Assembly: GCF_009765995.1 (NCBI RefSeq)
Contig: NZ_LMUI01000059.1
Span: 156,581 to 217,906, forward strand
From: Methylocapsa sp. S129
GTDB taxonomy: Bacteria; Pseudomonadota; Alphaproteobacteria; Rhizobiales; Beijerinckiaceae
Length of the DNA: 61,326 nucleotides
Direction of reading: 5' to 3'
Part shown: positions 26,418 to 35,202 of the stretch, in pieces
Layout: the number at the start of each line of letters is the position of its first letter
Position numbering within the stretch: the stretch's first letter is position 1
Program-made: the position numbers and the translations under genes
The notes under the pieces: model-generated
Told to the model about the DNA's origin: nothing
Database searches by the model: none
What the model saw: only the letters and a program-made list of their open reading frames with translations

Positions 26418-26816
26418 TTATTTCGGCCGCGCCTCGATCACCACAAAAGCCTGCGCCAGCGGATGCTCATCCGTGATCGTCAGGTGAATGAAAGGTTCAC
26501 AGCCGGCCGGCATGATCGCCGCCAGCCGCGCTGCTGCGCCGCCCGTCAGGCGCATTGTCGGCTGCCCCGATGGCAGGTTGACCACCCCCATATCGCGCCA
26601 GAACACGCCATGGCGCAGGCCCGTGCCGAGCGCCTTGGCGCAGGCTTCCTTGGCCGCGAAACGCTTGGCGTAGGAAGCGGCGCGGGTCGCCCGGCGCTCG
26701 GAGCGCCTGCGCTCGATATCGGTGAAGCAACGCGCCACGAAGCGCTCGCCAAAGCGGGCAAGCGTCTCCTCGATCCGGTTGATGTCGCAGAGGTCAGCGC
26801 CGATGCCGACAATCAC
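26418..26816 (-). CDS. acpS: Holo-[acyl-carrier-protein] synthase
   Basis: A 132-aa AcpS transferring 4'-phosphopantetheine from CoA to acyl carrier protein. The Mg-binding Asp lies in [20 protein letters not shown] and the Glu in [16 protein letters not shown], both intact. ATG 26816 is seven bases after the pdxJ stop, so the two are cotranscribed in the usual rhizobial order pyrE-pdxJ-acpS. In many relatives lepB, rnc and era follow; here a palindromic repeat and parC come instead. Confidence 0.93.
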   Translation of the reverse strand: MIVGIGADLCDINRIEETLARFGERFVARCFTDIERRRSERRATRAASYAKRFAAKEACAKALGTGLRHGVFWRDMGVVNLPSGQPTMRLTGGAAARLAAIMPAGCEPFIHLTITDEHPLAQAFVVIEARPK

Positions 26817-26822
26817 AGCCGT

Positions 26823-27572
26823 TCAACCGGCATGGGCGCGCCCCTCGGTCATCGCGATGCGCATCGCCTTCACGCTATGGGCGAGGCCGACGAAGATCGC
26901 CTCGCCGATCAGGAAATGCCCGATATTCAGCTCCACAATCTGCGGCAGCGCGGCGATCGTGCGCGCGCTGTCGAAGTCGAGGCCATGGCCGGCGTGGCAT
27001 TCGAGCCCAAGCGCCGCCGTTTGCGCCGCGGCGGCGCGCAGGCGCTCAAACTCATGCGCGGCGCGCGCGGCCTCCCCTTGCGCGAGCGCATCGCACCAGG
27101 CGCCGGTGTGCAATTCGACGACCGGCGCGCCCGCCGACGCGGAAGCCTCGAGCGCCTCGCCCGAAGGCTCGATGAACATCGACACGCGAATGCCGGCGCG
27201 TTTCAGCTCGGCGACGAAAGGCTTTAAGTGATTGTGGCCGCCCAAAACATCGAGCCCGCCCTCCGTCGTGCGCTCGGTGCGCTTTTCCGGCACCAGGCAG
27301 CAGGCATGCGGCTTGAGGCGCAGCGCGATGTCGAGCATCTGCTCGGTCGCCGCCATTTCAAAATTCAGCGGTTTCGAAATCTCGCGCTTCAGGCGGATCA
27401 TATCGTCGTCGTGAATATGCCGGCGATCCTCGCGCAAATGGGCGGTGATGCCGTCGGCGCCCGCCTCAATGGCGATCAGCGCGGCGCGTACGGGATCGGG
27501 CAATGCGCCGCCCCGCGCATTGCGCACGGTGGCGACGTGATCGATATTGACGCCAAGTCGAAGGGGAGCCAC
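26823..27572 (-). CDS. pdxJ: Pyridoxine 5'-phosphate synthase
   Basis: A 249-aa TIM-barrel enzyme condensing 1-deoxyxylulose 5-phosphate with 3-amino-2-oxopropyl phosphate in vitamin B6 synthesis. Signatures: [67 protein letters not shown] and [16 protein letters not shown]. The catalytic His, Glu and the phosphate-binding loop are intact. Middle gene of pyrE-pdxJ-acpS. Confidence 0.95.
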   Translation of the reverse strand: MAPLRLGVNIDHVATVRNARGGALPDPVRAALIAIEAGADGITAHLREDRRHIHDDDMIRLKREISKPLNFEMAATEQMLDIALRLKPHACCLVPEKRTERTTEGGLDVLGGHNHLKPFVAELKRAGIRVSMFIEPSGEALEASASAGAPVVELHTGAWCDALAQGEAARAAHEFERLRAAAAQTAALGLECHAGHGLDFDSARTIAALPQIVELNIGHFLIGEAIFVGLAHSVKAMRIAMTEGRAHAG

Positions 27573-27619
27573 GCGGCGGTCCTTTCAATTCTCGCGGCGA
27601 TCCAAATCCGCGCGCCTGC

Positions 27620-28228
27620 TTACACCGCGCCGACGCTCGCCCGGCTGCCCGGCTTGATAGCCGGGGTTGCGGCAAGATCGGGCGGCAGCGCGTCGGGCGC
27701 ATAATTGGGAATGTCGAGGGTGGCGAGAGAAACTCGCCGCACCCCGATATCGGCCTTGCCCCCCGAGCGATCGATGAGACAGGCGGCGCCGATGATGACG
27801 CCAGGATGTTCGGCGATGGCGGCGAGACATTCGCGCGAAGAAAGACCCGTGGTGATGATGTCCTCGACCATCAGAACGCGCGCGCCCGGCGCGATCTCAA
27901 AGCCGCGGCGCAGCTTGAACACGCCCGCCTCGCGCTCGACGAAGATCGCCTTGGCGCCGAGCCAGCGCGCCGTCTCATAGCCCGGCACGATGCCGCCCAA
28001 AGCAGGCGAGACGACGACGTCGATTTTGCCGAACGCCCCGCGCGCCTTGAGGGCGAGCGCGCGGCACAGGCGCTCGGTGCGCGCCGGGTCCTGAAAGATG
28101 AACATCTTTTGCAGAAAGACGGGCGAATGCAGCCCCGAGGACAGAATGAAATGCCCTTCAAGCAAGGCGCCCGCCGCGCGGAATTCGTCGAGGACTTCGG
28201 TTTCGGTCAGGATTTCGGATTCGGCCAT
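27620..28228 (-). CDS. pyrE: Orotate phosphoribosyltransferase
   Basis: A 202-aa PRTase making orotidine 5'-phosphate from orotate and PRPP. The PRPP loop [36 protein letters not shown] and [13 protein letters not shown] are present, matching the longer alphaproteobacterial form. First gene of the pyrE-pdxJ-acpS set, 47 bp before pdxJ; the divergent cupin gene begins 101 bp away. Confidence 0.94.
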   Translation of the reverse strand: MAESEILTETEVLDEFRAAGALLEGHFILSSGLHSPVFLQKMFIFQDPARTERLCRALALKARGAFGKIDVVVSPALGGIVPGYETARWLGAKAIFVEREAGVFKLRRGFEIAPGARVLMVEDIITTGLSSRECLAAIAEHPGVIIGAACLIDRSGGKADIGVRRVSLATLDIPNYAPDALPPDLAATPAIKPGSRASVGAV

Positions 28229-28329
28229 GCGCCTTCATAGCAGGCGACGCGTTGGCGCCAAAGCCCGCCATTGCGCATCGCCCGATCTCATGCGCAGGAT
28301 TCTTGCAACGCCAATGCCGGAGCCGCCCG

Positions 28330-28722
28330 ATGCGCGAACTCGAATCCATCCGCCTGCCCGAAAAACCCGACGCGACCGCGCCCGACGGAACGCTGGTGCG
28401 CCTGCTGCCCACGCTGGCGGGCGGCAGCCTCGCTCATTTCGAACTGCCGGCCGGCGCCGTCTCGCATGCGGTGACGCATAAGAGCGTCGAGGAAATCTGG
28501 TTTTTTCTCGGCGGCCGCGGCCAGATCTGGCGCCGGTTCGGCGCGCAGGAAAGCCTCATCGATGTCGAGCCCGGCGTTTCGCTGACGATTCCGCTGGGAA
28601 CGGCCTTTCAGTTCCGGGCGACCGGCGAGGCGCCCCTGACCTTCCTCGCCATCACCATGCCTCCCTGGCCGGGCGCAGAGGAGGCCGAGCGCGTCGAGGG
28701 CCATTGGGCGGCGACCGTCTGA
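28330..28722 (+). CDS. Cupin-domain protein
   Basis: A 130-aa single-domain cupin: GGSLAHFELPAGAVSHAVTH then EEIWFFLGGRGQIWRR form the first motif, and LIDVEPGVSLTIPLGTAFQF the second. The first motif keeps His (HAVTHKSVEE) and Glu; metal binding is plausible but the enzyme activity is unknown. ATG 28330 follows GGAG. A frame opening at 28252 without a site is rejected. The gene is divergent from pyrE. Confidence 0.75.
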   Translation: MRELESIRLPEKPDATAPDGTLVRLLPTLAGGSLAHFELPAGAVSHAVTHKSVEEIWFFLGGRGQIWRRFGAQESLIDVEPGVSLTIPLGTAFQFRATGEAPLTFLAITMPPWPGAEEAERVEGHWAATV

Positions 28723-28816
28723 GGCGGTTCAAGGCGCGACGATTAAAGCGGGACGCCTAGGCAATCGGCGTCCCGCTCGCTACGGTCCGCCGCCATCCCG
28801 CAGAATCGGATCCCCC

Positions 28817-29212
28817 ATGCCTCATTTCACCGCTTTGGCGACATTGCTCGCCGTGCTGTTTTACGCGCTCCTCAGCGTCCCCGTGAGCCAGGCCCGCGTC
28901 AAAGCGGGCATCAAGGCGCCGAGCATGGTCGGCGATCCCGCTTTCGAACGGGCGGTGCGCGTCCAGGCCAATACGCTGGAATGGCTGCCGATCTTCCTGC
29001 CCGCGCTCTGGCTCGCCGCCATTTATATCAGCGATCCCGGCGCGGCGGCGCTTGGCGTGGTCTGGATCGCCGGGCGCTTCCTCTACGCGCGCGACTATGC
29101 CGAAGCCGCCGAAAAGCGCGGCCGCGGTTTTTACATCCAGGCGATCGCCGCGGCCCTGCTCTGGGTGGGCGCCTTCGTCGGCGTCGTCAAAGCGATGCTG
29201 CACACCATCTGA
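28817..29212 (+). CDS. MAPEG-family membrane protein
   Basis: A 131-aa protein with four hydrophobic helices (about 5-22, 54-72, 76-92 and 108-128) and the MAPEG signature VRVQANTLEWLPIFLPALWL, followed by GRFLYARDYAEAAEKRGRGF. Relatives include microsomal glutathione transferases; the Arg and Tyr of the glutathione site are present. It may conjugate or reduce electrophiles in the membrane. It is followed by the tRNA-Thr gene. Confidence 0.82.
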   Translation: MPHFTALATLLAVLFYALLSVPVSQARVKAGIKAPSMVGDPAFERAVRVQANTLEWLPIFLPALWLAAIYISDPGAAALGVVWIAGRFLYARDYAEAAEKRGRGFYIQAIAAALLWVGAFVGVVKAMLHTI

Positions 29213-29336
29213 CGGCGGCGAACAACGATGGCGGCGCCGGGTGCGGAAGTTTTCCTTGTCCGCCGCCGTCCCGCGTCCTATTTGTCCGCTGCTGGCGGCG
29301 ACAAAGCGCGCGACGCGCAGCCTGATATTGGGAAAT

Positions 29337-29411
29337 GCCGGATTAGCACAGCGGTAGTGCAGCGGTTTTGTAAACCGAAGGTCGGGGGTTCGATTCCCTC
29401 ATCCGGCACCA
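29337..29411 (+). tRNA. tRNA-Thr (anticodon UGU)
   Basis: A 75-base cloverleaf: acceptor GCCGGAT pairs with ATCCGGC, D arm GCAC/GTGC, anticodon loop TTTGTAA with TGT at the centre, T arm GGGGG-TTCGATT-CCCTC, and encoded ACCA end. The anticodon stem has one G-A mismatch at its top pair. No integrase gene or repeated 3' end was seen nearby. Confidence 0.93.
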
Positions 29412-29514
29412 ATGATATCAATTATTTAGAGAAAAGACCGTTTGAACGCCGCTTGAATAAACCGGTCTTAAAACGCGGGCTGGCCAATCAGATCGAAAAG
29501 CGCGGTCGCATGAT

Positions 29515-30315
29515 TCACGTCGTATAAACGCCGCCCGTCACATTGACGCCCTGCCCTGTCATGAAGCGCGCCGAATTGGAGCACAGGAATACAACCACAT
29601 CCGCCACATCTTCGGGCGCTTCCAGCCGGCCTAACGGCGTCTGGGCAATATATTCCTTGATCACCTGTTCGGGCGCGATCCCGCGCAGTTTGGCTTCCCA
29701 TTCGACCTCGCGCGTCTGCATGCTGGTTTTCACGAAGCCGGGACAGACGGCGTTGACGCGAATCCCTTTGGGCGCGAGTTCGCGCGCCAGCGCCTGCGTC
29801 CAGCCAAGCACGGCAAACTTGCTCGCCGAGTAATGAGCGAGCAGCGGCGCGCCGACTTTCGCCGCCAGCGAGGCGGTATTGACGATCGTCCCGCTTCCCG
29901 AATCGACAAAATGCCGAGCCGCGATCTGGTTCGAAAGAAAGACGCCGCGGGTATTGACGGCGAAATTGAAGTCCCACTCTTCATCCGTCAATTCCAGCGC
30001 ATGCCGCATCGTGGAAACGCCGGCGTTCGCCACCAAAATGTCGTAGCCGCCAAACATCCGCGCGACGCCGTCGAATCCCGCCTGCACCGATTCCCTTTGA
30101 CGCACGTCCACGGCAAAGGCGACAGCGCCGCCGCCAAGTTCATCGGCCGCGCGTTCCGCCGCCTTCTGATCGATGTCGCCAATGGCGACGCGCACCTCCT
30201 GGCGCGACAGCGCCGCCGCGATGGCGCGTCCGATTCCGGTCGCGCCGCCCGTTACGATCGCCCGCGCTCCCGCAAGTTCGGGGAATTTCGGATTGGCCGG
30301 CCCTGTATGCTCCAT
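29515..30315 (-). CDS. Short-chain dehydrogenase/reductase (SDR)
   Basis: A 266-aa classical SDR: TGGATGIGRAI cofactor site, VAIGDID, ILVANAGVSTM, Ser/Tyr/Lys site (NTASLAAKVGA, HYSASKFAV) and VCPGFVKTSM. The Asp in GDID after the second strand suggests NAD preference. ATG 30315 follows AAGGACTTCGCC; two earlier in-frame ATGs lack good sites. It is divergent from the BtpA-family gene across 319 bp, at the left edge of the catabolic island; a sugar or polyol substrate is likely but unproven. Confidence 0.82.
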   Translation of the reverse strand: MEHTGPANPKFPELAGARAIVTGGATGIGRAIAAALSRQEVRVAIGDIDQKAAERAADELGGGAVAFAVDVRQRESVQAGFDGVARMFGGYDILVANAGVSTMRHALELTDEEWDFNFAVNTRGVFLSNQIAARHFVDSGSGTIVNTASLAAKVGAPLLAHYSASKFAVLGWTQALARELAPKGIRVNAVCPGFVKTSMQTREVEWEAKLRGIAPEQVIKEYIAQTPLGRLEAPEDVADVVVFLCSNSARFMTGQGVNVTGGVYTT

Positions 30316-30634
30316 GGCGAAGTCCTTCATGCGAATGCCTGACATTCATATCAACAAGCGCGATCTTGACGGAAGCGGTTTCGTTTGAAATTGTGCGTTT
30401 AAGTGCTATTTCGGGCAGCGCAGCGCGTGTTTTTGCGCGAGCGGTCGCTGATTTCAGGTCGGGTCCATGCAACCAGCAGCGCGCGCGTCCTGCGTCTTCA
30501 GCGGACGGTCCAGATTTCAGCGCCTGCGGGATCGCTTTTCGCGCACGCGCTAGCCCCGCGCGCCGCCGACGGACGGATACCCGATCGCGGCGCGTTCTTT
30601 CATTCTCTTATGAAATTCCAGCATGGAGCATTCA

Positions 30635-31435
30635 ATGATTTTCGACTTCTTTGGCGCCAAGAAAAAGGCCGTTATCGCCATGGCCCATATCGGCGCCCTG
30701 CCCGGCTCGCCGCTTTATGACGCGGACGGCGGCGTCGACAAGTTGATCGAAGGCGTTTTGAAGGATGTCGAGCGCCTGCAAAAAGGAGGCGTCGACGCCG
30801 TCATGTTCGGCAATGAGAATGATCGCCCCTATGTCTTCAAGGCCGCCCCGGAGGGCGTCGCCGCCATGACGGCGGTGGTCCAGGCCGTCAAGCCCGTTTT
30901 GACCGTGCCGTTCGGCGTCAACTACCTCTGGGACCCCGTCGCCAGCATCGCGATCGGGGCGGCGACCGGCGCCAGATTCGTACGGGAGATTTTCACCGGC
31001 GTCTTTGCGTCGGACATGGGCGTCTGGCAGCCCGATTGCGCCGCCGCATCGCGTCTGCGCCATAATCTGGGCCGCGACGACATGAAGATGCTCTTCAACA
31101 TCAACGCCGAATTCGCCCATTCGCTGGATGCGCGTCCGATCGAATTGCGCGCCAGGAGCGCCCTCTTTTCCTCGCTCGCCGACGCTATTCTGGTGTCAGG
31201 GCCGATAACGGGCGAACCCGCCGATCAATCCGATCTGCAAAAGGTCTGCGCAACCGTCAAAGACATCCCCGTCTTCGCTAATACAGGCGTCAATATCGAC
31301 AATGTCCGCGACGTGCTGGCCATCGCCAGCGGCGTCGTCATCGGCACCCATTTCAAGATCGATGGCCACACCTGGAATGCGGTCGACGGCGAGCGCGTCA
31401 AGCGCTTCATGAATGTCGTGGAGACGCTGCGCTGA
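30635..31435 (+). CDS. BtpA/SgcQ-family TIM-barrel protein
   Basis: The 266-aa product matches the BtpA family: VIAMAHIGALPGSPLYDADG, GGVDAVMFGNENDRPYVF, VPFGVNYLWDPVASIAIGAA, FTGVFASDMGVWQPD and VFANTGVNIDNVRDVLAIAS. BtpA was named for a role in photosystem I assembly in cyanobacteria, but the family is widespread in non-phototrophs beside sugar and nucleoside genes (E. coli SgcQ), where its reaction is not established. ATG 30635 has GGAG eight bases upstream and is preferred over ATG 30623. Its 3' end overlaps that of the convergent amidase by 29 bp. Confidence 0.85.
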   Translation: MIFDFFGAKKKAVIAMAHIGALPGSPLYDADGGVDKLIEGVLKDVERLQKGGVDAVMFGNENDRPYVFKAAPEGVAAMTAVVQAVKPVLTVPFGVNYLWDPVASIAIGAATGARFVREIFTGVFASDMGVWQPDCAAASRLRHNLGRDDMKMLFNINAEFAHSLDARPIELRARSALFSSLADAILVSGPITGEPADQSDLQKVCATVKDIPVFANTGVNIDNVRDVLAIASGVVIGTHFKIDGHTWNAVDGERVKRFMNVVETLR

Positions 31436-32843
31436 CGCGCGGATAGGAATGGCCTGTGGCGCCGAGCGTCAATCCGGTACGCCGGTGGAATTTCGCCGCG
31501 ATCGAAGCCGCTTGCGACTCGGCAAAGCCAGGCGCCAAAAAGGTAACCCCGAGCGGCAACCCATCGGCGCGAAATCCATTGGGAACCGCGACGCCGCAGA
31601 GCCCCATCAGATTCACAAAATTGGTATAGATTCCAAGCTGCGCATTCAGCCGGATCGGATCAGCCGATATTTCGTCCTTGCGATAGATCGTCGGCGTCGT
31701 GGGAACCATCAGAACCTCGATGTGCTCCCAAACCGGCCGCACGGCGCATTTCAACTCGGCGATCCGATGAAAGGCCCGAAAAGCATCCTTCGCGGAATAT
31801 TGTCCGCTCTGCTCCAGAATCGCGAGCGTGACGGGATGGATATGGCTTCGGTGACGCTCCAGCACGGGGTCAAGGGTCAACGCGCGTTCCGCGATCCAGG
31901 GCCCATCGTAGAGGATGCGTTGCGTTTCCTCGAAAGCCGCGAAATCCACCTCCACCAACTCGCCGCCCATCTCGCCCATGCGAGCGACGGCTTCGCCGAA
32001 CAACCGCTCGGCCTCGATATCGCCAAAAAATCGAAGCGCGTCTCCCTTGGGGACGCCGAAGCGAAAATGCGCGGGCGGCGCTCCGACATCGAGCCGAACC
32101 TTATCCGCTTCGGGCCTGGAAAACGGATAGCTCGCGTCAAATCCCGCGATGCGTTCAAGAACCGCCATGCCGTCTTCGACGGTCAGCGCAAAAACCGACA
32201 CCGTCTCGATTGTCTTGACGCAGCCGCCGCCGCTGACGCAGGCGTTGCTGACGAGACCGGGCGTCGGCTTCACGCCGACGATATTGTTAAAGGCGGCGGG
32301 AACCCGGCCCGAGCCCGCGGCGTCATTGGCGATCGAGAAGCTGCACAGGCCCGCAGCGACGGAGACCGCGGATCCCGAGCTTGAACCACCCGAAATATAG
32401 TCTTCGCTAAAGACAGACGAACAGGCGCCATAGGGCGTGCGCATGCCCACCAGACCAATGCCGAATTGATCCATATTGGTCTTGCCGATCAATAAAGCGC
32501 CAGCATCGAACAGGCGCGTGATCGCCTGTCCGGTCGATTGCGCGATATAGGCGCCTTCCGGCAGGCCGTTGGTCGTCGGCAGGCCCGGAATATCGTTGCA
32601 GTCCTTCACCGAAAACGGGACGCCCCAGAGCGGGCGGCCGTCATAGCCCGCCGCCTCCAGCGTCCTGGCCGCGGCCAGCGCCTTTTCCCTGGCGACAAGA
32701 TGGATCCAGACGCTGTCCTCGCCGCGACGCGCAATGCGATCGTAGATCGCTTCGACGACCGCGCTCGGCTTGAGCGATCCCTTGGAGTAGGCGTCGCGCA
32801 GCGTCGAAAGATCAAGACTGCCCGTTTCATGGGACCAAACCAT
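31407..32843 (-). CDS. Amidase-signature enzyme, allophanate-hydrolase-like
   Basis: The 478-aa product starts like the amidase domain of allophanate hydrolases (AtzF): LRDAYSKGSLKPSAVVEAIY, SVWIHLVAREKALAAARTLE, GVPFSVKDCNDIPGLPTTNG. The Lys-Ser-Ser triad is intact: Lys in FSVKD, cis-Ser in YISGGSSSGSAV, and AAGSGRVPAAFNNIVGVKPT with the nucleophile Ser. The C-terminal domain of about 120 residues found in AtzF is missing. It lies ten bases after the degenerate cysteine-hydrolase gene in the set deoR - biuret-hydrolase-like - pseudo-hydrolase - amidase, so it probably takes the allophanate or a similar acyl-urea made by its neighbour. Confidence 0.82.
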   Translation of the reverse strand: MVWSHETGSLDLSTLRDAYSKGSLKPSAVVEAIYDRIARRGEDSVWIHLVAREKALAAARTLEAAGYDGRPLWGVPFSVKDCNDIPGLPTTNGLPEGAYIAQSTGQAITRLFDAGALLIGKTNMDQFGIGLVGMRTPYGACSSVFSEDYISGGSSSGSAVSVAAGLCSFSIANDAAGSGRVPAAFNNIVGVKPTPGLVSNACVSGGGCVKTIETVSVFALTVEDGMAVLERIAGFDASYPFSRPEADKVRLDVGAPPAHFRFGVPKGDALRFFGDIEAERLFGEAVARMGEMGGELVEVDFAAFEETQRILYDGPWIAERALTLDPVLERHRSHIHPVTLAILEQSGQYSAKDAFRAFHRIAELKCAVRPVWEHIEVLMVPTTPTIYRKDEISADPIRLNAQLGIYTNFVNLMGLCGVAVPNGFRADGLPLGVTFLAPGFAESQAASIAAKFHRRTGLTLGATGHSYPRVSAASPRHS

Positions 32844-32853
32844 CGCCTAGGCC

Positions 32854-33489
32854 TTATCCTTTTGAGGAAGGCGGCGCTTTCAACGCCGCAAGAACAGCCG
32901 CGCTATCGGCGACGGCGCCGAACAATCCGTTGCCGAAAGCAGTGATGCGCAATTGCGCCTCATGAAATCCGATCTGCGTCCCGGCGCAGGCGTCGGCGAT
33001 CGCCAGACATTCAAACCCATGATCGTTGGCCGCGCGCATGCTGGCGTGCATAAGACCGTCCGTCGGCAGGCCCGCGATCAGGAGATTGCGGATGCCGGCG
33101 ACGCGCAATTGGGCGGCAAGATCGGTCCGAAGAAACGCATTGTCGCCCGCATGATCGACGATCGGCTCTCCGCGGCGCGGCGCAAGCGCGTCAGCGATTC
33201 CGCTATTTGGCGGTACGTTCTCGCCTCCGTGTCTCGACGCCATAGGATTGGCGCCGGCGCCGAGCGTGCGGCGGGAAAAGATCACGCGAATCCTAGCCGA
33301 CCGAACCGCCGCCAGAATGCGCCCGGCGACCGCCGCCGCTTCCGCGGCGTCCAGCGTCGCGATGGCCTCGGTCTGAAATCCAAACAGCAGGTAGGCGGTC
33401 GTCCCTACCGACCATCGCCCGTCAAAAGGCCAGGGATAGGGATTGGCCGCAATTTGCGGAAAACAACTCTCGACGCCCGCTTCAGACAA
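32854..33489 (-). CDS. Degenerate isochorismatase-fold paralogue without catalytic residues
   Basis: The intact 211-aa frame starts with TTG 33489, overlapping the upstream stop as TTGTCTGA, with GGAG nine bases before it, so translation is coupled. The fold is clear (ANPYPWPFDGRWSVGTTAYL at the N-terminus, GIRNLLIAGLPTDGLMHASM, NDHGFECLAIADACAGT) and most resembles biuret-hydrolase-type cysteine hydrolases. All three catalytic positions are changed: the Asp of the usual IDMQ is Gly (LLFGFQTE), the Lys of PGKSSF is lost (AGDNAF), and the nucleophile Cys is Leu (TDGLMH). No stop or frameshift is present, so it is likely expressed as a non-catalytic partner or binding protein. Confidence 0.8.
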   Translation of the reverse strand: MSEAGVESCFPQIAANPYPWPFDGRWSVGTTAYLLFGFQTEAIATLDAAEAAAVAGRILAAVRSARIRVIFSRRTLGAGANPMASRHGGENVPPNSGIADALAPRRGEPIVDHAGDNAFLRTDLAAQLRVAGIRNLLIAGLPTDGLMHASMRAANDHGFECLAIADACAGTQIGFHEAQLRITAFGNGLFGAVADSAAVLAALKAPPSSKG

Positions 33490-34168
33490 GGCTGTCGGCT
33501 CCCAACGCGCGCAGAAGCGACTCGGAAGTCGCGACCGAACCCCAGCGTCCGCCAAACGCCTTGAGAATATCGAGCGTCGCCACGTGATTGCGCGTCTCCA
33601 CGGCCGCCGTGCAATCTTCGAGCAAAAGGCATTCAAAACCGCATTCGAAAGCATCGCGCATCGTCGATTGAACGCAGCAATCGGAAGTGACGCCCGTTAT
33701 GACCAGATGGGTCAGGCCGCGCGAGCGAAGTTGATCTTCGAGATCGGTCGCGTGGAACGAAGATTTGCCTGGCTTGTCGATGACGAGTTCGCCAGCGATC
33801 GGCGCCAATTCCGGCACGATTTGCCATCCGGGCTCGCCGCGCACCAGGATACGTCCTGTGGCGCCGCGATCGCCGATGCCCAACCCATGCGCGCGGGTCC
33901 GCCATTGCTTGTTGGCGGGCAGGTCGGACAGATCCGGTCTATGGCCCTCGCGCGTGTGAAAAACGGTCAGGCCGGCGTCCCGCGCAACATTCAATATGGC
34001 GCGGATCGGCTCAATCACAGACCGGGTGTTGCTGACATCTTCGCCGAGCTGATCGACCCATCCTCCGGGAGCGCAAAAATCGATCTGCATGTCGATGATC
34101 AGAAGGGCGATCCTCGCGTTATGCGCCGGCTCCGTACGCGGCCATAGAGATTTTCGCGCGCCCGTCAC
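33482..34168 (-). CDS. Biuret-hydrolase-like cysteine hydrolase (isochorismatase fold)
   Basis: The product has the triad of the family: Asp in ALLIIDMQIDFCAPGG, Lys in VIDKPGKSSFHATDLED, Cys in ITGVTSDCCVQSTMRDAF. The segments FHTREGHRPDLSDLPANKQW, GIGDRGATGRILVRGEPGW and FECGFECLLLEDCTAAV closely follow rhizobial biuret amidohydrolase (BiuH), which turns biuret into allophanate; triuret hydrolase is a related possibility. The start is uncertain: GTG 34168 gives 228 aa, while TTG 34216 would overlap the deoR end. The set continues with the degenerate paralogue and the allophanate-hydrolase-like amidase, consistent with a biuret-to-ammonia branch. Confidence 0.8.
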   Translation of the reverse strand: MTGARKSLWPRTEPAHNARIALLIIDMQIDFCAPGGWVDQLGEDVSNTRSVIEPIRAILNVARDAGLTVFHTREGHRPDLSDLPANKQWRTRAHGLGIGDRGATGRILVRGEPGWQIVPELAPIAGELVIDKPGKSSFHATDLEDQLRSRGLTHLVITGVTSDCCVQSTMRDAFECGFECLLLEDCTAAVETRNHVATLDILKAFGGRWGSVATSESLLRALGADSLV

Positions 34169-34199
34169 GGCTTTGCGTCTGTCGCGGTTCGCGCGCGGT

Positions 34200-35033
34200 T
34201 CATGTCGCGGCCACAATCACGCGAACCGCCGCCGCCGAAAGCGCTTCGGCGAGGTCGGCCGGCGGCGGCTGATCGGTGACCAAAATGTCCACCGCATCCA
34301 GGCTCGCAATGCGCGACAAAGCGCGGCGGCCGAATTTCGAGGCGTCGCATAGCACCACGACGCAATCGGCGCTTTCGATGAAGGCGCGCTTCACTTCAGT
34401 GTCTTCGGGCGAATAGTCGTAAAGGCCGGCCGCGTTGATGCCGGAAACGCCGATGAAGGCGCGATCGAGAAAGTGATTTTTGAGGTAGTTGGTCGCGTTG
34501 GCGCCGACGACGGAAAATTCCGGGATGCGCACCTCGCCGCCCAGGATATAGACGGGACTTCTGGCTTCCGCGAGCCGCATCGCGGCATGCATGCTGTTGG
34601 TGAACAGGATCAAGTCGTCGCGGGCGACGAGTTCGTCGACGAGCGTGATGATCGAGGTCCCGACATCCAGGCCGATCGATTCGCGCGGGCCGACGAGTTC
34701 CGCCGCCGCCCGGGCGATCGCGATCTTGGCGTCGGTGTTTTGCCGCAAGCGCTGTTCAAAAACCGGCTCGTCGGCGTCGAAACTCGAAGGATCGTTTTCT
34801 GACGGCGCGACGGCGCCCCCGTGTGTGCGCGTAAGAAGGCCCATCTGCGCGAGCACCACCAGATCTCGCCGGATCGTCATCGCCGATACGCCGATCTCCT
34901 GCGCCATATCCGTGACGGAAATGAATCCGTTGCGCTCGAACGCCGCCATGATCCGCGCATGCCGAACGGCGGCGAGCATACGGCCTTGGCTGGATGGATT
35001 AGAACCGGCAGCTATCGCGTCGTTTTTCGTCAT
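34200..35033 (-). CDS. DeoR/GlpR-family transcriptional regulator
   Basis: The 277-aa product has the DeoR helix-turn-helix at about residues 22-78 ([53 protein letters not shown]) and the DeoR sensor domain with [20 protein letters not shown] and [17 protein letters not shown]. Sensors of this class bind phosphorylated sugars. ATG 35033 follows GGAAGGGA. It is first in the minus-strand biuret/allophanate set and divergent from the ABC ATPase at 35203, so it probably controls both. Confidence 0.88.
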   Translation of the reverse strand: MTKNDAIAAGSNPSSQGRMLAAVRHARIMAAFERNGFISVTDMAQEIGVSAMTIRRDLVVLAQMGLLTRTHGGAVAPSENDPSSFDADEPVFEQRLRQNTDAKIAIARAAAELVGPRESIGLDVGTSIITLVDELVARDDLILFTNSMHAAMRLAEARSPVYILGGEVRIPEFSVVGANATNYLKNHFLDRAFIGVSGINAAGLYDYSPEDTEVKRAFIESADCVVVLCDASKFGRRALSRIASLDAVDILVTDQPPPADLAEALSAAAVRVIVAAT

Positions 35034-35202
35034 TCCCTTCCGTCCGCAACCTCGCCGCAGCAGTCGCGCCATGGGTCCCGGGGCTTTGCGAACGGGAGCG
35101 TGTTCAAACTCAAGCCCGCCAGACATAACATGGGTTTCAATGTCAGCAAATGTCCTTTATTGTTTTTATATGATAAATTTTGTTAAGTCGAAGGAAGCAA
35201 CG
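35034..35202. promoter_or_regulatory. Divergent control region between deoR and the ABC ATPase gene
   Basis: AT-rich from 35125 to 35185. AATGTC is repeated at 35139-35144 and 35149-35154, a 10-bp phased pair. The promoter region at 39519-39537 has a similarly phased ATGT pair on the minus strand, so both may be bound by the DeoR protein (inference). AAGGA precedes the ATPase start. Confidence 0.4.

Noticed and set aside
29337-29411. tRNA-Thr as an integration site for the downstream catabolic island
   Set aside because: No integrase gene and no repeat of the tRNA 3' end were seen in the window.
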